Part shown: positions 33,117-38,773 of the stretch, one piece after another | How positions within the stretch are numbered: position 1 is the first letter of the stretch | How the letters are laid out: each line of letters opens with the position of its first letter | Source of the DNA: a virus | Reading direction: 5' to 3' (one strand) | Length of the DNA: 38,773 bases | Virus record (IMG/VR): IMGVR_UViG_3300046389_000491 | Coordinates: 1 to 38,773 of that record | The notes under the pieces: model-generated | What the model was told of the DNA's origin: nothing | What the model saw: the letters and a program-made list of their open reading frames with translations, nothing else | The model's database searches: none | Position numbers and translations under genes: made by a program

Positions 33117-34157
33117 ATGAAGCATAAAGATTTATTTAAGTTGCTGGACGAAGTTCAGGAGCAAGGGGAAGAAACTACTCCAAAAAGACATGATAAAGTA
33201 TTAATTTTAGATGGATTAAATCTATTTTTTAGAAACTTTGCAATGATGAATATGGTAAATCCTGATGGGGTTCATATTGGAGGGTTAGGAGGGTTCTTTC
33301 GTTCTTTAGGCGCCATGATTAGACAAACAAATCCAACATCTGTTTATGTAGTATTCGACGGAGCAGGTTCAACAGTAAATCGTAAGAACCTGCTCTCCGA
33401 ATACAAAAGTACAAGAAATTTACAACGAATTACTAATTGGGAAGCATTTGACAATTTAGAGGAAGAACATGACTCAAAAATTGACCAAATAGTGCGTATA
33501 ATCCAGTATTTAAAGCTATTACCTGTTAAAACCACTATATTGGATAAAGTAGAAGCTGATGATATTATAGCCGTGTTAGCTGAAAAACTAGTAGAAAAAC
33601 ATAATTCAACTTGTTTTATAGTATCTTCAGATAAAGATTTCTTACAATTAGTTACTGATAAAATTATTGTATATAGACCAATGGAGAAAGAATATTATAC
33701 TCCAAAAGTTGTAGAAGAAAAAGTAGGTTTATTACCATCGAATTTTTTATTACATAAAGTATTATTAGGGGATAAATCAGATAATATTCCAGGTATAAAA
33801 GGATTAGGTGCTAAAGGTATATTTAAAAAGTTTCCTGAATTAAAAACACATGACTTAACATTAGATGACATTTTTGACATTTGTGCTAGGAAATTTAAGG
33901 ATCATGTCGTATATTCACGCATAATCCAAGATCAAAAACGGATTGAAACTAATTATAAAGTTATGGATTTAAGTATTCCAATGATTGATGATAAAGGAAA
34001 GGAACATATTGATGATCTAATAGTTGAGGAATTACCTGAATTTAATGCTGAAATGTTTGTTTCATTTTATAATGAAGACAAATTAGGGGGAATGATTAGA
34101 AATCTAGATACATGGTTAAAAGATATTTTTTCACAATTCCCCATTTATAAACAATAA
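33117..34157 (+). CDS. rnh: 5'-3' exonuclease / RNase H flap nuclease
   Basis: This structure-specific nuclease removes RNA primers and flaps. At 346 residues it is near T4 RNase H (305). The metal-site acids are visible in order: D32 in ILDGLN, D81 in VFDG, E146/D148/D149 in EADDI, D172/D174 in SSDKDF, and D219/D222 in GDKSDN. The helix-hairpin-helix follows as IPGIKGLGAKG (224-234). The arrangement is the same as the N-terminal nuclease of bacterial DNA polymerase I. This is notable because the window also encodes a polymerase-I-like domain as a separate gene, about 2.4 kb upstream. Confidence 0.94.
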   Translation: MKHKDLFKLLDEVQEQGEETTPKRHDKVLILDGLNLFFRNFAMMNMVNPDGVHIGGLGGFFRSLGAMIRQTNPTSVYVVFDGAGSTVNRKNLLSEYKSTRNLQRITNWEAFDNLEEEHDSKIDQIVRIIQYLKLLPVKTTILDKVEADDIIAVLAEKLVEKHNSTCFIVSSDKDFLQLVTDKIIVYRPMEKEYYTPKVVEEKVGLLPSNFLLHKVLLGDKSDNIPGIKGLGAKGIFKKFPELKTHDLTLDDIFDICARKFKDHVVYSRIIQDQKRIETNYKVMDLSIPMIDDKGKEHIDDLIVEELPEFNAEMFVSFYNEDKLGGMIRNLDTWLKDIFSQFPIYKQ

Positions 34158-34174
34158 AAACTATAATATAGGTT

Positions 34175-35560
34175 ATGACATTACAAACACTGAATCAATA
34201 TGGTCCTGATTTCCAAATCAAAGCAATATCAGCATTGCTTACCCATAAAGAATTATTAGTTAATATCCATGATATTATCAGTGAAGAATTTTTTGAAAAT
34301 AGTGCACATAAGTGGGCTGTAAAAGAAATATTAAAATATTACGATAAATACCATACAACACCTTCATTAGATGTTTTAAAAGTAGAGTTAAAAAAAGTTG
34401 ATAATGATGTTCTACAAGTATCAATTAAAGAACAATTAAAACAGGCTTATGTATCATCTGATGAAGATTTAAAGTATGTACAAGAAGAATTTACTAATTT
34501 TTGTAGAAACCAACAATTGAAGAAGGCCTTAATGTCGTCTGTGGACTTATTGAAAGCAGGCGACTTTGATGGTATTAGATATATTGTTGATGGAGCTTTA
34601 AGAGCGGGACAAGATAAAAACGTAGGACATGAATATGTTAAAGATATTGAAGAAAGGTATAGAGAAAATTCGAGGACAACTATACCTACACCTTGGGAAA
34701 AGATCAATAATTTACTACAAGGTGGATTGGGAAATGGAGATTTTGGTCTCATATTTGGTAATCCAGGAGGTGGTAAATCTTGGTCATTAGTAGCTATTGG
34801 AGGTGAAGCTGTTAGATTAGGATTTAATGTAATTCACTATACTTTAGAGTTAGGTGAAGATTATGTTGGAAAAAGATATGACGCCTTTTTCACTAATATA
34901 CCAGTTAATAAAACTCATCTACTTAGGCCTAAGGCAGAAGAGATCATACCTCAATTACCAGGTAGGTTAATAATTAAAGAATTCCCCACAGGTCGTGCGA
35001 CTATGTCAACAGTTGAATCACATATTAAGAAAGTAGAAAGTATGGGAGTTAAAGCTGATTTAGTAATTATTGATTATGTTGACCTCCTTTCATCAGGACG
35101 TAAAAATAGGGAGCGTAAGGACGAAATTGATGATATTTATGGCAGCACAAAAGGCCTAGCTCGAGAATTGAACATACCTATTTGGTCAGTATCTCAAGTA
35201 AATAGAGCTGGTTCGAATGATGACATTATAGAAGGAGATAAAGCAGCTGGATCTTATGATAAGCTGATGATCACTGACTTTTGTATGTCTCTTTCAAGGA
35301 AAAAAGAAGATAAAGTAAAAGGAACTGGTAGATTTCACATTATGAAAAACAGATATGGAACTGATGGTCTAACATTTGCTGTTAAAGCAGATACTTCTAC
35401 AGGCCACTTTGAAGTACATAACTATAATACGGATCTAGACGAACAAGAAAATTTCACTCCTGCTACTAAGTCAAATAAGTTTGATACTGACACAGACAAA
35501 TTTGACAAACAGAAACTTCGTGAGTTATATGACCCAGGTTTCTTTGAACTAAGTAAATAA
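34175..35560 (+). CDS. 41: replicative DNA helicase (T4 gp41/DnaB family)
   Basis: This hexameric 5'-3' helicase works at the replication fork. The 461 residues match T4 gp41 (475). The N-terminal helical domain spans about 1-150. The RecA-like core has PTPWEKINNLLQGGLGNGD (171-189), Walker A GNPGGGKS (195-202), Walker B LVIIDYVDLL (296-305, D300), and motif H3/H4-type IPIWSVSQVNRAG. The arginine-containing end FHIMKNRYGTDG is typical. A Thr/Asp/Lys-rich tail ends the protein. No primase gene was recognised in the window. Confidence 0.95.
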   Translation: MTLQTLNQYGPDFQIKAISALLTHKELLVNIHDIISEEFFENSAHKWAVKEILKYYDKYHTTPSLDVLKVELKKVDNDVLQVSIKEQLKQAYVSSDEDLKYVQEEFTNFCRNQQLKKALMSSVDLLKAGDFDGIRYIVDGALRAGQDKNVGHEYVKDIEERYRENSRTTIPTPWEKINNLLQGGLGNGDFGLIFGNPGGGKSWSLVAIGGEAVRLGFNVIHYTLELGEDYVGKRYDAFFTNIPVNKTHLLRPKAEEIIPQLPGRLIIKEFPTGRATMSTVESHIKKVESMGVKADLVIIDYVDLLSSGRKNRERKDEIDDIYGSTKGLARELNIPIWSVSQVNRAGSNDDIIEGDKAAGSYDKLMITDFCMSLSRKKEDKVKGTGRFHIMKNRYGTDGLTFAVKADTSTGHFEVHNYNTDLDEQENFTPATKSNKFDTDTDKFDKQKLRELYDPGFFELSK

Positions 35561-35580
35561 ACAATTAAAACAATTTTAAA

Positions 35581-36567
35581 ATGGCAAAAACATCATTATT
35601 ACAAGAACGTATCGTTTACAAACCCTTTGAATATCAGGAGGCATCGGATTATTGGTTAAAACAACAACAAGCACATTGGTTACATACAGAAGTACCTATG
35701 ATGTCTGATGTTAATGATTGGAAACAGAATCTTACTGATTCTGAAAAGAATATTATAGGAACTATATTAAAAGGATTTGCTCAAACTGAAACTGTAGTAA
35801 ATGATTATTGGTCAACATTAGTTACTAAATGGTTTAGAAAACCAGAAGTAATTAAAATGGCTGTTACATTTGGTGCTTTTGAAACTATTCATGCAGAAGC
35901 CTATTCTTTATTAAATGAGGAATTAGGATTAGATAATTTTGCTGAATTTTTAGAAGATGAAGCAACAATGAATAAAATAGAAACATTAATGCAAGTAAGA
36001 GATTCTCATGATGGTACTCCTAACTGGCATGAAAGAGCTAAATCATTAGCAATCTTTTCTGCATTTACAGAAGGTGTAAATTTATTTTCTTCTTTTGCAG
36101 TATTACTTTCTTTTAAATTAGATAATAAACTTAAAGGAGTAGGACAGATTGTAGAGTGGAGTATTAGAGATGAATCATTACATTCTGAAGCAGGATGTTG
36201 GTTATTTAGAACACTAATGCAAGAACACCCAGAATTTAATACACCAGAATTACAAGCTGATATTGAAGAAGCAGCTAAGTTATCTTTAAAACTAGAATTA
36301 GATTTTATTGATAAAGTGTATGAAATGGGAGATTTACAAGGTTGTCCTAAATATGATTTAATTTCATTTATTAAACATAGAGTAAATACTAAAATGAGTG
36401 ATTTAGGATATGGACCAATTGTAAACGGAATAGATAAAGAAGCAGTACAAAGAATGAGTTGGTTTGATAATTTATCAGGTGGAAAACAACATACAGATTT
36501 CTTTGCAAATAGAGTAACAAATTATAGTAAAGGTGTTCAAAATTGGGATGCCGCATCAATATTTTAA
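35581..36567 (+). CDS. nrdB: ribonucleotide reductase class I, beta subunit (NrdB)
   Basis: This is the radical-generating subunit that makes deoxynucleotides with NrdA. The 328-residue protein has the full metal ligand set: E70 in AQTETVV, E101 and H104 in ETIHAEAY, E164 in FTEGVNLF, and E198 and H201 in RDESLH. Tyr108 is at the radical position, four residues after H104, as Y122 follows H118 in the E. coli protein. The C-terminus after the last helix contains FDNLSGGKQHTDFFANRVTNY-type sequence, which joins the alpha subunit. The NrdA start codon lies 1 base after its stop, reversing the A-B order of many hosts. Confidence 0.95.
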   Translation: MAKTSLLQERIVYKPFEYQEASDYWLKQQQAHWLHTEVPMMSDVNDWKQNLTDSEKNIIGTILKGFAQTETVVNDYWSTLVTKWFRKPEVIKMAVTFGAFETIHAEAYSLLNEELGLDNFAEFLEDEATMNKIETLMQVRDSHDGTPNWHERAKSLAIFSAFTEGVNLFSSFAVLLSFKLDNKLKGVGQIVEWSIRDESLHSEAGCWLFRTLMQEHPEFNTPELQADIEEAAKLSLKLELDFIDKVYEMGDLQGCPKYDLISFIKHRVNTKMSDLGYGPIVNGIDKEAVQRMSWFDNLSGGKQHTDFFANRVTNYSKGVQNWDAASIF

Positions 36568-36568
36568 T

Positions 36569-38281
36569 ATGGATAATAACTTACAAGTAGATTATAGTAA
36601 TTGGGAAGCTGGAAAGCAATACCCAATATGGATGGATGAAATTTCTTTAGCAACAATTTCAAAAGGTTATTTACTACCTGGAGAAACTGTAAGAACAGCA
36701 TATAAAAGAGTAGCAAATGCTTCAGCAGCTAGACTAAAAAAACCAGAATTAGCAAATAAATTCTTTAAATATATTTGGAATGGTTGGATTGGATTAGCAT
36801 CTCCTGTTATATCAAATATGGGAACTGATAGAGGTTTACCAATATCATGTTTTGGTATTGATACGCCAGATTCAATACGTGGAATCGGTTTAACTAACGC
36901 AGAACTAATGAAATTAACAGCATCCGGCGGAGGTGTAGGTATTTCGTTATCTCGTATTAGACAACGTGGAGAATATATTTCAGGTAATGGTAAGAGTGAA
37001 GGTGTAGTACCTTGGGCTAAAATTTATGATTCATCAATTATTGCAACTAATCAAGGAAATGTAAGAAGAGGAGCAGCATCAGTTAATTTAGATATTGAAC
37101 ATGGTGATATTGAAGAATTTATGCAAATTCGTAGACCGAAGGGTGATCCAAATAGACAATGTTTAAACTTACATCAATGTGTTGTTGTAGGAGATTCATT
37201 TATGAGGAAATTAGAAGCAAGAGACCCAGAAGCAATGAATAGATGGGCTACTGTTTTAAAATCAAGAATGGAAACAGGTGAACCTTACATTATGTACAAG
37301 GATAATGTAAATAAAAATAACCCTATAGCTTATAGAATGCATAATTTAGATGTTTCTATGACTAACATTTGTTCTGAAATTACATTATTTACAGATGAAG
37401 AACACTCATTTATTTGTTGTTTATCTTCTCTTAATTTAGCTAAGTGGGAAGAATATAAAGACACAGATTGTATTGAGACTGCAATTTGGTTTTTAGATGG
37501 TGTAATGCAAGAATTTATTGATAAATCAAATGGTAAAGAAAGTTTAAAACGAACTCATAAACATGCAGCTAAAGGTAGAGCTTTAGGTTTAGGTGTAATG
37601 GGATGGCATACTTTCCTTCAACAAAAAGGATTACCATTTAATTCTGTAGCATCTACAGTTCATACTAGAAATATTTTTAATAAAATTAGAAGTAAAGCAG
37701 AATCAGCATCTATGAATTTAGCAGCTGAATATGGAGAACCATTATGGTGTAGAGGAACTGGTATGAGAAATACTCACTTATTAGCAGTAGCCCCAACAGT
37801 ATCAAATTCTGTTATTTGTGGTGGTATTAGTGCAGGAATTGAACCCCTACCTGCTAATGTTTATACTTTTAATGGTGCTAAAGGTACTTTTATTAGAAAA
37901 AATAAAGTATTAGAAGCATTACTTGAAGAAAAAGGACAAAATAAAACTAAATGGTGGGATCAAATGCTACAAGAAGGTGGATCAGTATTAGGTTTACCAG
38001 ATAATATACTATCTGCAGAAGAAAAAGAAGTATTTTTAACCTTCTCAGAAACAAATCAATTAGAATTAGTAAAACAAGCAGCTGAAAGACAAAAATATAT
38101 AGATCAAACTCAATCTTTAAACTTATCATTTGACCCTAATGATTCTCCTAAATGGATTAATCAGGTTCATATGGAAGCTTGGAAATTAGGTGTAAAAACT
38201 TTATATTACCTACGAACTGATTCAGTAATCAAAGGTGATTTAGGATCTAGAATGGCAGATTGCATCAGCTGTGATGGATAA
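36569..38281 (+). CDS. nrdA: ribonucleotide reductase class I, alpha subunit (NrdA), short form
   Basis: The frame is open upstream to 36533, but the ATG at 36569 (MDNNLQVDYSNWE) follows the NrdB stop by 1 base and is preferred. The product has 570 residues, against about 760 in E. coli. Active-site residues are C94 in PISCFG, N266/C268/E270 in NICSEI and C284 in CCLSSLNL. The radical-relay pair Y546/Y547 is in LYYLRT, and the C-terminal shuttle pair is C565/C568 in CISCDG. The N-terminal ATP cone is missing, so overall dATP feedback inhibition is probably lost, as in several phage enzymes. The central barrel appears complete. Confidence 0.95.
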   Translation: MDNNLQVDYSNWEAGKQYPIWMDEISLATISKGYLLPGETVRTAYKRVANASAARLKKPELANKFFKYIWNGWIGLASPVISNMGTDRGLPISCFGIDTPDSIRGIGLTNAELMKLTASGGGVGISLSRIRQRGEYISGNGKSEGVVPWAKIYDSSIIATNQGNVRRGAASVNLDIEHGDIEEFMQIRRPKGDPNRQCLNLHQCVVVGDSFMRKLEARDPEAMNRWATVLKSRMETGEPYIMYKDNVNKNNPIAYRMHNLDVSMTNICSEITLFTDEEHSFICCLSSLNLAKWEEYKDTDCIETAIWFLDGVMQEFIDKSNGKESLKRTHKHAAKGRALGLGVMGWHTFLQQKGLPFNSVASTVHTRNIFNKIRSKAESASMNLAAEYGEPLWCRGTGMRNTHLLAVAPTVSNSVICGGISAGIEPLPANVYTFNGAKGTFIRKNKVLEALLEEKGQNKTKWWDQMLQEGGSVLGLPDNILSAEEKEVFLTFSETNQLELVKQAAERQKYIDQTQSLNLSFDPNDSPKWINQVHMEAWKLGVKTLYYLRTDSVIKGDLGSRMADCISCDG

Positions 38282-38286
38282 ATAAC

Positions 38287-38773
38287 ATGAAAACCAGAAT
38301 ACTTTGTTTTTTTATTTTAATTAGTGGATTTATAAATGCACAGACTACAGTAAACATAAGGTCACTTAAGACTCATTATGGTGGGAGCCAATCAGGTCAA
38401 TATTATACAGGTAATGCTAATTCTCACTCAGAATTTGATAACATGGTTAATCTTGCCGATGGCGGTACTACACTCTATACAGAAGGACCTGTAGATATAA
38501 CAAGTTATCAAGGTCCAAGAGGTGGTAATCATACTCCTTATCAACTATGGAATCCACCAAGATGGGGTACTCAAAGATATGCAATTATCTATTCTGGTTG
38601 GTTTAAACCCAATAAATCAGGCGTATATTCATTTAGAACATTTACTGATGACTCACATGAGTTTATGATTAAAGGTATTGGTAAGACTAATGATATAGTT
38701 ACTAAACATTATGGTTGGAATGTATGGGCTTATGGTACGGCAACCCTAGATAAAAATACATGGTATGAGTTTG
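38287..38773 (+). CDS. secreted PA14-domain protein (N-terminal part)
   Basis: The frame starts ATG AAA ACC six bases after the NrdA stop and stays open to the window end, giving 162 residues plus one partial codon. Residues 1-20 are a Sec signal peptide with a Phe/Ile/Leu core and a probable cleavage after INAQ, typical of Bacteroidota. The domain that follows shows YAIIYSGWFKPNKSGVYSF then RTFTDDSHEFMIKG, the PA14 pattern (G-W/Y-hydrophobic...SG-x-Y-x-F...DD). PA14 domains bind glycans on cell surfaces and occur in adhesins and glycosidases. A surface or capsule-binding role is inferred. Its location beside ribonucleotide reductase genes is unusual. The C-terminus is outside the window. Confidence 0.75.
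   Translation, partial: MKTRILCFFILISGFINAQTTVNIRSLKTHYGGSQSGQYYTGNANSHSEFDNMVNLADGGTTLYTEGPVDITSYQGPRGGNHTPYQLWNPPRWGTQRYAIIYSGWFKPNKSGVYSFRTFTDDSHEFMIKGIGKTNDIVTKHYGWNVWAYGTATLDKNTWYEF

Noticed and set aside
33906-33916. GTCGTATATTC, similar to the TTCGTATATT motif
   Set aside because: It lies inside the exonuclease coding sequence, with no gene starting downstream for about 250 bases, and its first base differs from the motif.
36533-36568. Upstream extension of NrdA
   Set aside because: It would lie in the NrdB end in another frame; the ATG at 36569, 1 base after the NrdB stop, gives the natural start.
1-38773. tRNA genes, CRISPR arrays, inteins, homing endonucleases and insertion sequences
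   Set aside because: No cloverleaf-like GC-containing segments, regularly spaced repeats, intein blocks in TerL/NrdA/NrdB/UvsX/helicase, or transposase-like frames were seen by reading.

Overview
This AT-rich window is a segment of a T4-like contractile-tailed phage genome (myovirus morphology, class Caudoviricetes). Every supported gene lies on the + strand. Genes are tightly packed, often overlapping or sharing TAATG junctions, and no stretch longer than about 130 bases lacks a gene. No tRNA, CRISPR array, insertion sequence or attachment site was seen. The host is probably a Bacteroidota bacterium, perhaps a marine flavobacterium. This is inferred from signal peptides ending in FSQ/S and NAQ/T, from A/T-rich leaders without clear Shine-Dalgarno sequences, and from similarity of many structural proteins to marine T4-like phage families as I recall them; no database search was run.

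Layout. 1-1.1 kb: the C-terminal end of a flavoprotein-like gene, a small GPA-motif protein and a P-loop nucleotide-kinase-like ATPase. 1.1-2.4 kb: a charged helical protein, then two membrane/coiled-coil genes overlapping by 119 bases, which form a candidate spanin-like lysis pair. 2.4-13.1 kb: the head module, with terminase large subunit (17), portal (20), four head-region proteins of unclear role, prohead protease (21), scaffold (22) and major capsid protein (23), closed by a strong terminator. 13.2-19.1 kb: neck and tail tube, with 13-, 14- and 15-like proteins, a small coiled-coil protein, sheath (18) and tube (19), closed by a second terminator with a UUCG loop. 19.2-29.4 kb: tail assembly and baseplate, with a gp26-like protein followed in another frame by a gp51-like reading frame, a tape measure protein, a tube-cap-like protein, a gp53/LysM wedge protein, a 1203-residue hub with a C-terminal M15-type zinc peptidase domain, and a small structural protein. 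29.4-38.3 kb: DNA replication and nucleotide metabolism, with a short diverged family A polymerase-like protein, an unknown protein, a gp32-like ssDNA-binding protein, UvsX, a 5'-3' flap exonuclease, the gp41 helicase, NrdB and NrdA. 38.3 kb to the end: the start of a secreted PA14-domain protein.

The virion genes carry a recurring intergenic motif, ATATTTATAATAAA, whose core is the reverse complement of the T4 late promoter TATAAATA. I saw ten copies, all between 1.05 and 22.6 kb and none in the replication block. A different motif, TTCGTATATT, lies before three non-virion genes.

The observations most worth following are: (1) a candidate programmed +1/-2 frameshift joining the gp26-like and gp51-like frames at a T7 run just before the tape measure gene; (2) the family A polymerase-like protein with an unusual motif A and no recognisable exonuclease; (3) the peptidase built into the baseplate hub; (4) the late-motif family; (5) the overlapping spanin-like pair without a lipobox; (6) a similar beta-rich insert in both the neck and the sheath protein.
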